DNA of 64,000 bases from Echiichthys vipera (taxonomy: Eukaryota > Chordata > Actinopteri > Perciformes > Trachinidae): the NCBI GenBank assembly GCA_963691815.1, contig OY829645.1:40604094-40668093 (forward strand). The letters run 5' to 3'. Below, piece after piece: positions 10,330 through 21,543 of the stretch. The notes beneath the pieces were generated by a model. That model did no database searches. It was not told where the DNA came from and was given only the letters and a program-made list of their open reading frames with translations. The position numbers were made by a program, and so were the translations under genes. Position 1 is the first letter of the stretch, and every line of letters begins with the position of its first letter.

Positions 10330-12380
10330 TTGAAATCACAAATTTGGATTTCCGTCCCCTTAGCTGCCAGATAAATAGGGTGTGTCCAACAATTAAGTCA
10401 ATTGTCACCAGCATGTCTAGCTACTGTATACCCAAAAGACTAGGCCTTTGTATCTTCCTCAACTTTTCCACCCAACAGTTTATGTGTTGTGAGTGAAACT
10501 TCCTGTAAAGAAAATTTTGTTTCACCCTTCCTGGAGAACTGAGGTTGTGGTCAGTTTGGATTCATGTAGATTCCACCATGGGAATCTTTTAAATATGGTA
10601 AAAGTAAAAGTAAAAGTAACAGTCGGCACACTGGTTGTGACACTGCCCATGACCCTCGAAAGTAGATAAGTAATGTAGTTGGCTTGTTCATGACTCTTCT
10701 CTCTCATTGGTCAAAGACATTTCATTCTAGTCCACTCAATGGCTAACCTGATGTAGCCTTTTACTAATTAGCTACAGGTCACATTACTCAAACAGTTACT
10801 CTAATAAAGGAAACACCACATGGGATTTAAATCGACACTGTTCTTTCAAGAAAACATGTTTAACCAAAACGCCAAATTCAGAGATAGCTTTACGTTCAAG
10901 TGATCTAGTGATCTAGTGATCTAGTGATCGGAAGAATTATGACTCTTGTCCATCTAGAGCAAAGGAGGAAATTAGTTTGACATTATCATGGAACGAAACA
11001 TTTACCACAGGTAGGAGTTCAAGGTTGTTGGTTGTGTCAATAAAATATGACTTTAACATGGGAGAATACGGTCTGCTTCCTGTTTGACTGACAGTCAGTG
11101 TTGGTTTCTTTTAGCCGTAAACAATATTTTCTTTCCCTAAACCAAACCTTAAGTGTTTTCAGATCAGAAAACACTTAGATGTGTAAAATAAACCTTGACC
11201 ACCTTTGCATTTTTCTGTGTCCATTGAGGTAATAAAGACTGATTGCAAAATTCAAAAGACGTACATTTTGAATGTGATATTTTATTATAAGGTTTCTTGC
11301 AGATTTTTTGTCTTATTTCTTCCTTATTTAATATTCATCTGAGTGGAAGTATGGCAGGAAAACCCATAACCAGATGAAGATGATTTCTAAACTCAGCAGA
11401 TGTGATCCATGTTGGAAATTGTCATCTTTGCAGTGTGCTGAGCTGATGAAGTGTGAGAGCATTTTGTTAAAAGTTCTAATTATATTTAGTATTGATTTGA
11501 AATCCTATCTCTATGCAGTCATGTGGATTTGACTTGGAGCAAAAAACACTCCATAGTCGGTCTTCAACAGCTGAAAATAACACGTGACTTGATCTTGTGA
11601 ATGCTATTTTTAAAACAGATCTTCAACACATGTATTTAGATACCTGTGTTTTTCTCTTCAAAAATGTGAAAATGAAACACCAACCTTTCTATAATTAAAA
11701 GTGGGATATGCATGGTGTTCAGTGTTCAGTATTCAGTGATCAAAAGGATAGGATGCAAAATAAATATAAGACTTTCTGACAGTCAGTCAAAGAAATGGGA
11801 GCACACAAATATAAATGTCACCATCCCAAAAATGAAACAAAACCATCAAAGTGATGCTTTGGTATGTTGTTGTTTTTTCACTTCTCTCTTCAAAGATTTG
11901 CTGTTTGTGTGGATGCAGAGGAATGTTGTACGGTTTAGGCTACAGAATAATTTCCTGTTGTGATACTGTCATCTCAAACATCTTACAAATAAACTGTAAA
12001 GATAAATTGCATAATAAGTTGCAAAGATCCCATGCAAGTCATATGGTTGTATTACACAAACTAATTTACTGGATACAGGAAGTACTTGAGACTATTTCCT
12101 GGATGCCTTTCTTAAAGTAATGGTTCAGCTTTTTTGAAGTTTGGTTGTATGAGGTACTTTTCAGAAGTCAGTGTGTTACCTACAGCAGATGGCAGTTTGA
12201 GTTTGGAGAAACAGGGAAGACTAGAGGCATGAAAGCTTAGCAGCATACTGCTGAACGGGCAGCAGCAACGCATATTTAAAAAAACCTAAAAATCAGTTTC
12301 CGTTTGTGTGTACGTATATCTTTAGAATATTTTCACCACAATACCTTGGTTCAGTCCCCCTCTGCAAAACTTCTTCTTCT
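10330..12380. other. Intervening DNA between the two Tc1 halves, no gene seen
   Basis: No recognised coding sequence. It contains a short tandem repeat of the 8-mer AGTGATCT (about 10,899-10,929) and a (AAAAGT)n-like run at 10,600. Small ORFs around 11.7-12.1 kb have no known motif. It is enclosed by two outward-facing Tc1 ends. Confidence 0.55.
10899..10929. repeat. 8-bp tandem repeat AGTGATCT, about 3.5 units
   Basis: The unit AGTGATCT repeats head to tail, ending in AGTGATCG. It is too short to assign a role. Confidence 0.8.
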
Positions 12381-12479
12381 GTATGCTCAGGTTTATAAAG
12401 GTGACCTCTTGGCATTTTGTCATTGCTGAAACCGACCCAAACAGCTGCGAAGTCCACAACACTGTTGCCTTTATGTGTA

Positions 12480-12992
12480 GGAATATGTTAGGAAAATGTA
12501 GTACCAGGGGAAACATACACCTGCATTTTGCTGCATGTCATGTCATGGATTGGGGGATGTTTTCTGCATCAGGAGTTAGACAGCTATAAGGCAGGGGAAA
12601 GCAAATGTTTATGTGAACTTCCTTTGGCAACTTGCCTTGCCTAATACCTTCACTGCAATTGTCTCCCAATCAGCCCGCAATTTTCATGCAAGACATGCCC
12701 CCTGTCACACTGCCAAACAGGTTAAGCAGTTCCTTGAAGCTAAGAATATTGAAACAATAAAATCGCCAGCCTAGAGTCCAGATCTAAACCCCATAGAGAA
12801 TCTCTGGAAGATCCTTGGCAACACAGTATTGGCTAAGAAACCAACTACATTTACTGAACTGTGGAAGAAGATTGGAGATTGGAAGAAGAATGGACCAAGA
12901 TTAAACCAGAGCAGTGTGAGAAACTAGTGATGTCCTGTGGGCGCAGATGTGCTAAAGTCATTCAAAGCAAGGGCCTCTACACTTCCTATTAA
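12480..12992 (+). pseudogene. Tc1 transposase pseudogene (half B, C-terminal DDE half)
   Basis: Fragments in different frames give DWGMFSASGV (the V-M-V-W-G-x-F block), HTAKQVKQFLEAKNIE after the second catalytic aspartate, SPDLNPIENLWKILG with the third catalytic residue, and the C-terminus EQCEKLVMSCGRRCAKVIQS ending at a TAA near 12990. A stop (TAG) sits directly before SPDLNPIENLW. It overlaps in homology with half A but also carries the 'SPDLNPIENLW' block that half A has lost. Confidence 0.82.
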
Positions 12993-13054
12993 TTTTTTAA
13001 TCCTATAGCCCTAAGAACACGTTGTTTAAATCTTCTCTTCTGACACAATTGTTA

Positions 13055-13742
13055 CTACGACGGCATATTAGGGCCAAGTATGAAAAAAATAATAATAATA
13101 TGGACCCGGGAGGGATGTAATATTTTGAAAAAAATGTGGCAGATTTATGAGATTAAAGTGGCAAATCTACGAGCACATAAAATTGCAAATTTACAAGTTA
13201 AAAAACTAGCAAATCTACAACAAAAAAACAACAAATTTACGAGTTAAAAATCTAGCAAATCTACGAGAAAACAGTCAAACCCCTCAGGACCTTACCGGTG
13301 TGTGGTCACAAGTTAAAATATCAAATAAGAAGCATAAATCCCTCTCCGGAACAGCACCACCCTCACAGCTGCTTTACTGTGGAAATGGAAACTTCTAGTA
13401 GATTTGCTAGTTGTTAAACTCGCAAATCTGCAAGTTTTTTTCTCATAGATTTGCTAGTTTTTAAACTTGTAAATCTGTGAGTTTTTTTCTCTTAGATTGG
13501 ATAGTTTTTAAACTCGTAAGTCTGCAAGTTTTTTCTTGTAGATTTGCTCGTTTTTAAACTCGTAAATTTGTGTGTTTTTTCTTGTAGATTTGCTCGTTTT
13601 TAAACTCGTAAATCTGCAACTTTATTTTCTCGTAGATTTGTGACTTGAGTCTCTTAAATCTGCAACATTTTTCTTTAAATATTACCCCCCTCCCCCGGTC
13701 CGTGTTTTTTTTCCCATACTTGGCCCTAATACACCATCATAG
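13055..13742. mobile_element. 688-bp foldback MITE inserted in Tc1
   Basis: The left end CTACGACGGCATATTAGGG and the inverted right end CTATGATGGTGTATTAGGG match except for transition changes, then both continue into GCCAAGTATG. GTTA at 13051-13054 and 13743-13746 flanks it, a likely 4-bp target-site duplication; removing the element restores the Tc1 UTR seen in half A. The interior is many variants of 'GCAAATCTACGAG' in the left part and its complement in the right, so the whole can fold into one long hairpin. It has no coding sequence. The superfamily is not certain. Confidence 0.8.
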
Positions 13743-13953
13743 GTTACTGCTCTCTAATTTTGCTCACTGATATTTTCTTTCCAAAAAATAAAGGTTTATG
13801 TTGAAGTGCCTTGGTTATTTAAAAAAACATCCTAGTACAGCAGTGGTATGGCCAGAACTGATATTCTATCAAATTCTGAACATTAAAAAATAACAGTATT
13901 TCAGAATAAATCAAGTATTGATAATTTGTCCACTAATTTCGATCACCAGTGTA

Positions 13954-15644
13954 TGTATATATAAAAGGGGTTAATGAACTAAACTGGCCCTGGTCTTACA
14001 AGCTCAATATACTGTATTTTATATTCTTTGTGCAGTAAAAAGTATATCTCTATCTAATCTGCTTGGCTTATGGCCTGTCAATCTGTTAGAATCCATTTTG
14101 AGAAACTTTTCTTCAAGAATGAAAGAACATTGTGAGTCTCTTCATATATTACAGCAAAATAAACCAACCCTCCTCTACCCAAACAAATCAAATAGGCATC
14201 AAAACACAGCCCTAAGCCTGAGTTACGTATAAGTGGTTTCTGTTATTGCACCCAGACCAAATGACATCCCACAGTGCATGGAGACAGTAATCTGATTAGC
14301 TGTGGTCTTGAAAAGACAAACATAACATGTTGTGCTCAATCCTAAGACTTCCCCTTTAGTCATCATCTTCATCAGGTGCCATTGTCCCTTATCTCCTTCC
14401 CTCAGTGCCTGTCCTCCAGCCCTGCTCTGAGGCCACAGCACTCGCAGCCAAACCAATTTACCCACATCCAACAATCCAATCACTTCTACAATGTATCTGT
14501 GTCACTGTGAGAAACATGGGAAACTGCTGTCCAGTGATCTTACAAATGCAATGGATCGCTTGGGGGAAATAATCATTGGACACTTCAAATGGCAAATCTG
14601 ATTGCAAACAGTGAAATGATCACTTCATTACCTGCTTAGATCTAAAAATGAAGATATAGCTTTGTAAAAACCACTACATCTGTTTTACTCAACTCATGCT
14701 CCCTGTATTGCTTTTGAAATACAGTAAACCCCAAGGGAAGAGAGACCATATTGATTGCTATGATGGCTGCCTGAGGAGTACCAGGTTGTAACAACAGCTA
14801 GAAGGCATGTCCTTGCCTGACTCGGCTACTCTTGCAATGCAATACGAAATGAGCAGGGCACAGGGCAGGAAGAACATAAATAATTCACTGTGATCTCACT
14901 CGGCCCACATGTAATTTAGCTTGTATCCCTGATGGCAACACCAAAAGAAAGAAATGGTTCTGTTTTACTCATCCAAAGGGAAACCTCTGCTGTGATTTGA
15001 ATAGGAAGCGTTGCTACCATCCTCCGGATAAGAGGCGGGTTAGAGCAGAAAACAGGTGAGAAAACTGCAGGACTCATCAATATACATGCAATACATGAGA
15101 TGGTTCTGCAGAAAGGGGAAAATCCCAGCATGAATGAACAATTAAAGCACTGGTAGCAGGAAATCGTACAAGGAAACCAATGGATTCTACTCTAAACTGC
15201 TGCAGTGCTGATTACCTATCACTTCTTTTAAATCTACTGCAAGTTAACTGTGGTGTCTGTGGTTAGTTCAAATGTCTGCAATAACAGTAGGACAGTCGTG
15301 TGTCCGTTTATGGACTACTAAAGGTAGTTGGACAGGTGAGGTGAAGAAGTGGAGCGTTGTTCGTGGTCTACTGGTCATCGTTGTTGTAATAGTGTTTCTG
15401 TGCTTTTAGCTGAGCTAAACCAGAGAATAGTACATCTTTGATGCCATTTTACCCTCATTGTTCTCCGTTAAGTTAGCTGGAAGTGATGCAGTGTAGCCCT
15501 GTTGGTAGTAGAGTGACTGCATTGGACAGTTCACACATCAGTCATAATTTTGTTTTTAATGAAAACTCACTGGTTTCGAAAATGGTAGATTTTACAGCAA
15601 ATGCTGTGCAGTGGATGTGAAATGTGATTTGCAAAAGAAACTGA
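13954..15644. other. Intergenic DNA, no gene seen
   Basis: No transposon ends or protein-like frames recognised. The ORFs at 14.2-14.5 kb and 14.9-15.1 kb show no motif. Confidence 0.5.
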
Positions 15645-15648
15645 TATA

Positions 15649-16840
15649 CAATACTATGCAAACGTTTTAGGCTACTAAGTTGAGGTTGTGTAAGACAGTT
15701 TCATGTCACAGGTCAAACACCATGGTAAGACTAAGCACAGCAACAAGACATAAGGTAGTTATACTGCATCAGCAAACTCTCTCCACACACAGATTTTAAA
15801 ACAGACTGGGGTTTCAAGATGTGCTGCTCAAGCTCTTTTGAAGAAGAACAAAGAAACAGGCATCGTGGAGGATCGTAGACGTAGTGGTCGGCCAAGGAAA
15901 CTTAGTGTAGCAGATGAAAGACACATCAAGCTTTTTCCCCTTCTAAATTGGAAGATGTCCCGCAGTGTCATCAGCTCAGAACTGGCAGAAACCAGTGGGA
16001 CCTAGGTATACCCATCTACTGTCCTGAGTAGTCTGGCCAGAAGTGGTCTTCATGGAAGAGTTGTGGCCAAAAAGCCAAACCTCCGACATGGAAACAAGGC
16101 CAAGTGACTTATCAATGCACAAAATCATACGAAGTGGGGTACAGAAAAAAGGCAGCCGGGTCTCTGGACTGATGAGTCAAAATTTGAAATATTTGGCTGT
16201 AGCAGAAGGCAGTTTGTTCACCAAAAGGGCTGGAGAGTGGTACAATAATGAGTGTCTGTAGGCAACGGTGAAGCATGGTGGAGGCATCCCCAATTTCTGC
16301 AAATGGAGTTGGAGGTTTGATCAGGATTAATGGTGTCCTCAATGCTGAGAAATACAGGCAGATACTTATCCATCATGTAGTACCATCAGGGAGGTGTGTG
16401 ATTGGCCCCAAATGTATTTTTCAGCAGGACAACGACCCAAAGTATACAGCCAATGTCTTAAGAACTATCTTCAGCGTAAAGAAGAACAATAAGTCCTGGA
16501 AGTGATGGTATGACCCCAAAGAGCCCTGATCTCAACATTATCGAGTCTGTCTGGAATTACATGAAGAGGCAGAAGGATTTGAGGAAGCCGACATCCACAG
16601 AAGATCTGTGGTTAGTTCTCCAAGATGCTTGGAACGACCTTTGAGCCGAGTTCCTTCAAAAACTGTGCAAGTGAACCTAGAAGTATTGATGCTTTATTGA
16701 AGTCAAATATCGATTTGATTTAGATTTATCTTCTGTTCAGTCACTGCCAGTTAATGGTTGATAAAAATAAACTATCAACACTTCCATTTTTGAAAGCATC
16801 CTTAGTTGACAGAATTTTTTTACACTTTTGCACAGTATTG
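15649..16840 (+). mobile_element. Tc1-like transposon, second family, both ends present
   Basis: TA at 15647-15648 precedes CAATACTATGCAAACGTTTT, and the right end reads, inverted, CAATACTGTGCAAAAGTGTA next to TA at 16841-16842. The 1.19-kb span and the TA target fit a full-length Tc1-type element. It differs from the family at 9.2-13.9 kb in ends and protein sequence. The coding part is broken. Confidence 0.85.
15790..16690 (+). pseudogene. Tc1 transposase pseudogene (second family)
   Basis: Reading across frames: a helix-turn-helix part with DRRRSGRPRKLS near 15,870-15,905 (the GRPRK AT-hook-like linker); WTDESKFEIFGC at about 16,168 with the first catalytic Asp; KHGGG near 16,275; FQQDNDPKYTANV at 16,420-16,458 with the second Asp; and SPDLNIIESVWNYMKRQK at about 16,522, the third catalytic residue region. 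Several in-frame stops (for example after 'SGT' near 16,004 and at 16,260) and frameshifts make it inactive. Confidence 0.85.
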
Positions 16841-16842
16841 TA

Positions 16843-17659
16843 CATTAAAAGACACTTACACTTGAGAACAGAGTAAGGCAAGCTATGGCAGAATAAGTGT
16901 TTAAAGCTTTCTGTAAAAAAAAAAAGTATTTTTTTTCTGCTGAACATGTCACTATATCCCAAAATAGAGAGAATAAAGAGACTGACGATCTGTGAAAAAA
17001 AATAATTGGGCCCAATTCCAATCCAGCCCCCATACACTCCCCCTACCCACCTTTAATCCATTTGCGTGTTGATGTGGAGGGTAGTGTCATTCCAAACCAG
17101 TTAGCAGGGAGTGCAAGTGGGTTAGAAACACCTTTAACAGTAAGTCTGCATCAATGCAGGGTACAAACGTCATTCCTGTCACATGCAGCACCTCTTTTGT
17201 CTCTGGAGAAAGTTTGTCTGGTTGGTCAGTTGGTGGGCGGGGCTTGGCTTTGGCACAACTTGGTCACAAACTTTCTTGTTTTACCGTTAAACTCTACACT
17301 AACACTATGTGTATGTGTCTGAAAACACATTTTACGTGAGAAACAGGCTATACAGTAACAGAATACTGATTCATATTTGATCAGCGCTGCCTGATTATGA
17401 CAGAGTTCAAAGCAGTTATTAATACTAGCTTGGCTCGGATGGCTGTTTTCTACGGGTGTGCTAGAAACAAGCAGGAGCACATAGAGAGGGCTTTAGAAAC
17501 AGACTGGAACAGACTTTTTTACTGATTAATTCATTGTGCTGTCAGGATATAGTAAGTTTCCTCACATATGAAAAAAAAGTATTTTCCATTGAAAGTTACC
17601 AACTTCCGCTTGAACTGAGGTGTCAATCAATCAGGGATCACCAGGAAAAGCCTTTATTT
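16843..17659. other. Intergenic DNA, no gene seen
   Basis: No recognised gene. The stretch GGGCCCAATTCCAATCCAG at ~17,008 followed by C-rich sequence resembles the edge of a miniature element, but no partner end was found. Other ORFs in the stretch have no motif. Confidence 0.4.
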
Positions 17660-18109
17660 AGAGGGTGTCCACACGTTTTGCTGTGTCCGTAAAAGTTTTT
17701 TATCGTTTTGGCCAAAACGACGGCAGGCAGCTATATGGGATCCTGAAACAGTTTTTTTCTGAAACCGGGTCCCAGAGTGGATTAGAAGAAAAAGGCCGCC
17801 CTTTTGTTGTTGTGTGGAGCGAATCAGCCTATTTTGTGAAGCGACTATGTTATCGCCCCACCTCTCGACCCGACCTCTAACCCTGCAACCTCTTCGGCAG
17901 CTTTATACACATGCTCCATCTCTTGTCCCTGAAAGTGTATTTCTGTGGCAGAGTAACAGCGCCACATATATGCCTGGCATGAGTACCACAGTGTTTTAAT
18001 GGTTTCGTGTGGACACAGATATTTCTTGAGGCAAGGACGTGTGGACGGAAAACTTTTAAAGAACGATGGTGGAAAAAATATTGGTTTTAATCATGTGGAC
18101 GTACCCTTA
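17657..18109. mobile_element. MITE-like element with TGTCCACACG ends
   Basis: The left edge TAGAGGGTGTCCACACG and the inverted right edge TTAAGGGTACGTCCACATG share the AGGGT...GTCCACA core, and further TGTCCACACG copies lie inward from both ends (about 17,666; complement near 18,008 and 18,040). Such subterminal repeats are typical of hAT-like or related non-autonomous elements. No clear target-site duplication was found and there is no transposase, so the superfamily is open. Confidence 0.5.
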
Positions 18110-18624
18110 AGCTATGTTGATAAGTATTGCATATTGTTAAGTTTTAGGTATTGATAAGTAGTGCATAGTCTTTGCAAATTAAACAGTAGAAATGCTACTA
18201 TACTTTTTGCGAAGCTGCTGTAACATCTATTTATTTACAGTTTGATGCTGATCATGTTGTTTTTGTATTCACATTACATACTATATGGTGGTGTTGGTGG
18301 TCTCTTTGCTTGTCTGAGACAGAACCAGTTCTTCCAGATGACCTCTCAGCAATATGCTACCAAAAACTTTATAGTAAGCGGTTTTACACATAATGTACAG
18401 TATGTGGATCCAAATGATCAGAATCAGAATCAGAATCAGGTTTATTGCCAGACAATTTTCATCGCAAGGAATTTGACTTGATTTGACAGTGCCTACATAA
18501 ATATAAACATGAACACAAGCAAAACTAAACATATGGCATTGAATTGAATTATATACATGAAACATAAGTGAGTGTGTTTGCACGACCAGTGCAGGTAGTA
18601 GTGTGCAAGTTAAAGTGTCCAGTG

Positions 18625-18716
18625 AAAAAAAAAAAGGGGGGGGGGGGTGTTAATATAACACCTGTGATTTGGGTATGTTAATATAACGTATGAGTTCCAG
18701 ATGTCGTTAATATAAC
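18625..18716. repeat. A11G12 run and three GTTAATATAAC repeats
   Basis: A run of 11 A then 12 G (18,625-18,647) is followed by GTTAATATAAC at 18,649, 18,677 and 18,706, i.e. 28-29 bases apart. They lie in the 3' UTR of the minus-strand LINE. Confidence 0.8.
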
Positions 18717-18725
18717 GAATGACAG

Positions 18726-19801
18726 TTAAGTGTCTTTAACAGAATTCCAAAGCCTGATGGCAGAGGGGAAGAAACTGTTCTTGTGGCGGGAGGTTTTGGT
18801 TCTGATGGACCACAGCCTCCGGCCAGAGGGGAGAGGTTCAAACAGATAGTGTCCAGGGCGGGAGGGATCAGCAGCTATCTTCCCTGCTCTCCTCAGGGTC
18901 CTTGAAGAGTAGAGATCTGGGAGAGAAGGGAGGTTGCAGCCAATCACCTTTTCTGCAGAATGTATGATACGCTGCAGTCTGCACCTGTCCTTGGCAGAGG
19001 CAGCAGCGTACCAGACGGTGATGGAGGAGGTGAGGATGGACTCGATGATGGCATTGTAGAAGTGGACCAGCATTGTCCGCGGTAGATTGAACTTCAGCTG
19101 CCTCAGGAAGTACATCCTCTGCTGAGCCTTCTTAATGAGGGAGCTAATGTTTGGCTCCCACCTGAGGTCCTGGGAGATGATGGTTCCCAGGAAGCGAAAG
19201 GACTCCACAGTGTCACTGGAGAGTCACACAGGATGACGGGGGAGGGTGGGGCTGTGCTCTTCCTTAAGTCTATAGTCATCTCCACTGTTTTTGAAGCATT
19301 TAGCTCCAGGTTGTTCTCCCTGCACCAAGTCACCAGATGGTCGATCTCCCATCTGTAGGCAGACTCATCCCCACCAGAGATGAGTCCAATGAGGGTGGTG
19401 TCATCCGCGAACTTAAGGAGCTTGACGGACTGGTGACTGGAGGTGCAGTTATTAGTGTACAGGGAGAAGAGCAGGGGAGAAAGAACACAGCCCTGCGGAG
19501 AGCCGGTGCTGATCGTCCTGGAGTCCGAGGTGAGGCTGCCCAGCCTCACGTGCTGCTTCCTGTCCGTCAGGAAGTCAGTGATCCACCTGCAGGTGGAGTC
19601 GAGCACGTTGAGTCGAGAAAGCTTGTCCTGCAGACGAGCCGGGATGATTGTGTTGAATGCAGAGCTGAAGTCCACAAACAGGATCCTGACGTAGGATCCT
19701 GCAGAGTCCAGATGCTAGAGGACGAAGTTTGTAGCCATGTAAACAGCATCGTCTACAGACCTGTTGGCTCTGTAGGCAAACTGCAGGGGGTCCAGGAGTG
19801 A
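18726..19801 (-). pseudogene. LINE reverse transcriptase fragment (two frames)
   Basis: The upstream frame (19,675-19,103) reads VDFSSAFNTIIPARL (first catalytic Asp), STGSPQGCVLSPLLF and KFADDTTLIGLI (intact ADD box), then NASKTVEMTIDLR. The downstream frame (19,208-18,726) begins near ESFRFLGTIISQDL and continues with the thumb and C-terminal part to RHKNSFFPSAIRLWN before a stop. The two overlap around 19,103-19,208, so one frameshift near 19.2 kb separates them, and a TAG sits at about 19,714. The protein would copy LINE RNA at a nicked target. Apart from these lesions it is one of the better-preserved RTs here. Confidence 0.85.
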
Positions 19802-19810
19802 GTCTGATCA

Positions 19811-20849
19811 AGGTAAAGTAAACAACAAGAAGTGTCTAAACTGACAATAACTGAATTTCATTAATGTGTGTGTTTAAGGCCGACAGGGGTTAGTTTTTTT
19901 TTAGTTTTTACCAGCCGCCTGACCCTGTCTGTCTACATGTCCCGAGGCTGGGCTTACTCAATCCCAACTGCTACCATACAGTCTATGGACTCTACTGTTG
20001 AGGTTGCAAAGCTGGAAATATTGTTTTGAGCATCACAACCTCCATAAAATGAATTACTCACACAATGACTCATCAGATTTTGGAAAGTAGAAGAGACACA
20101 CAATCCAATCATTTTATCCCCATTCCAGTTAGCATATAATGATAAACCTTAAAGTCTTCTTCTCGTTTGTTTTCACTGGCAGACTTCAGACCAACATGTG
20201 CATGCAGCCACCTACTGAACCAGATTATGTAACATCAAGTGAGTCAAACTAAAAGTTCTATTCTGGTATTAAAACTATTTTGTGGTACAGTAGCTGTTGA
20301 AATGGGTCCTCAGATGCCTCAGATGCCTCAGATGCGGAGGCCTCGCAATGTCTGGGCTGAGGACTGTAACGCAAGTCAGTTTTCCCATGGCAATCAGCAC
20401 TTCTACTGGGACTAAAGTCATTTAGTAGGCATCTGCAACAGCTACAAGTCTAATCGACAGAGCCAGACAGAATGTTGTTCTTTCAACCTCAGCTGCTCAA
20501 TCTGTCAGATCCAATCTTTATCCAATTTTACTCATCTTTCAATGAAAGTCAGGGGTGCTGCAAGGAGAACTGCAATCATGTCAGTGCTTCTTACGTTGAA
20601 CAATTACTTGTTCCTGTGTAATCTTGGTGGGTAAGCTACGTCAACTGTCACACATCTCATACATAGCTCATTTTTCACCATGTTCACTCTTGAATTAATA
20701 GAAAACAGGTAAGTTGTCCTTGTCTTATGATGATTTATCTCCCTTACTTTCAGCTTAACAGTCCTTGATGTGTTGTGAGTTATTGTAATAGAAAGAGTCA
20801 ATCCATCCAGCCATCCATCTACTTACAGTTTTGGACGGTCAGTGTCTCT
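19811..20849. other. Intergenic DNA, no gene seen
   Basis: Only a short tandem repeat of CCTCAGATG (three units near 20,311-20,337) is notable. No coding sequence recognised. Confidence 0.5.
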
Positions 20850-21010
20850 GGGGGTCTATGGGACAGTGGGCTGGCCTGGACACTTGGCTTGGAAGCATCA
20901 GGATCAGATGCCTGTAGCACCTCAACTGGCCCCTTTCTGACCAGGAGCATTAGCTTTACTACAAACTCCTGTTTGAGATCCTAACCCTATCTCTAAGGCT
21001 GAGTCAGGCC
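20850..21010 (-). mobile_element. Rex3-like (RTE) LINE fragment
   Basis: The stretch around GCACCTCAACTGGCCCCTTTC and the later TCTCTAAGGCTGAGTCAGGCC resembles the better copy at 44.8-44.9 kb, where the same order appears inside an RTE-type RT C-terminus (minus strand). It is short and degraded and bears no readable frame. Confidence 0.5.
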
Positions 21011-21543
21011 ACACTAAAAAGGAAATTGATTTTGCTCGCTTGTATGTGCGATCTCATTCTTCCTATCGCTACGCAAAGATCATGACTATTCAAGGTTCAA
21101 GATTCAAGAAGCTTTATTTATCCCGAGGGAAATTATTGTGCAACAGCTCCAATACAAAGGTGGGGAAGGATCATAGTGACAATAAGCTAACATAATCAAA
21201 TCAAATAAAGCTAACGTAAAATAAATCAAACAATAACTAATGTGACAGAGTGCAAAGGACATTGTGGTTAAACGTAGGTATATACAATACAGAAAAATAT
21301 GCACCATGCAGTTTAGCAGCATATTGAAATAAGATAAGTACAAACTAAATAAGTGATAAGGAGTGATAAGTGATAAAAGTGTTAAAATGTAGCAGCATTT
21401 CTTACAGAACTAAGTTACAGTAAAGTACAGTAAAGTGTAGCAGCATTCCTTACTGAAGTAAGTAACAGTACAACTAAATAAAGTGATGTAGTGATGATAT
21501 AGAGTGATATAAAGTGACAAGTGACATTTGCTCAGGACACAGT

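Larger units (their letters stand above)
12380..13951 (+). mobile_element. Tc1-like transposon half B (plus strand), interrupted by a MITE
   Basis: The plus strand carries the catalytic C-terminal half of the same transposase as half A, then the same 3' UTR (a 'TCTTCTCTTCTGACACAATTG' type stretch, later AATAAAGGTTTATG), and ends with a terminal repeat finishing CACCAGTG at 13951 beside a TA at 13952-13953. The UTR is split by the foldback element at 13055-13742. The 5' half with its terminal repeat is missing and the left edge is approximate. Confidence 0.75.
18421..19805 (-). mobile_element. 5'-truncated LINE, CR1/L2/Rex1 group
   Basis: On the minus strand it ends with ...GGCAATAAACCTGATTCTGATTCTGATTC, a (GATTCT)n-type tail at 18,421-18,445. 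Upstream lie RT coding remnants; the 5' edge near 19,805 cuts into the RT domain. TGATCA occurs at both edges (18,415-18,420 and 19,805-19,810), possibly a target-site duplication, although it also resembles the tail repeat. The 3' UTR includes an A11G12 run and three spaced GTTAATATAAC copies. Confidence 0.8.

Noticed and set aside
14223..15131. Minus-strand ORFs of 71-86 codons
   Set aside because: No motifs or repeats relate them to any family; treated as chance ORFs.
19337..19801. Plus-strand 154-codon ORF opposite the LINE RT
   Set aside because: It is the antisense shadow of the RT frames at 19,103-19,675, which carry the FADD and PQG motifs.
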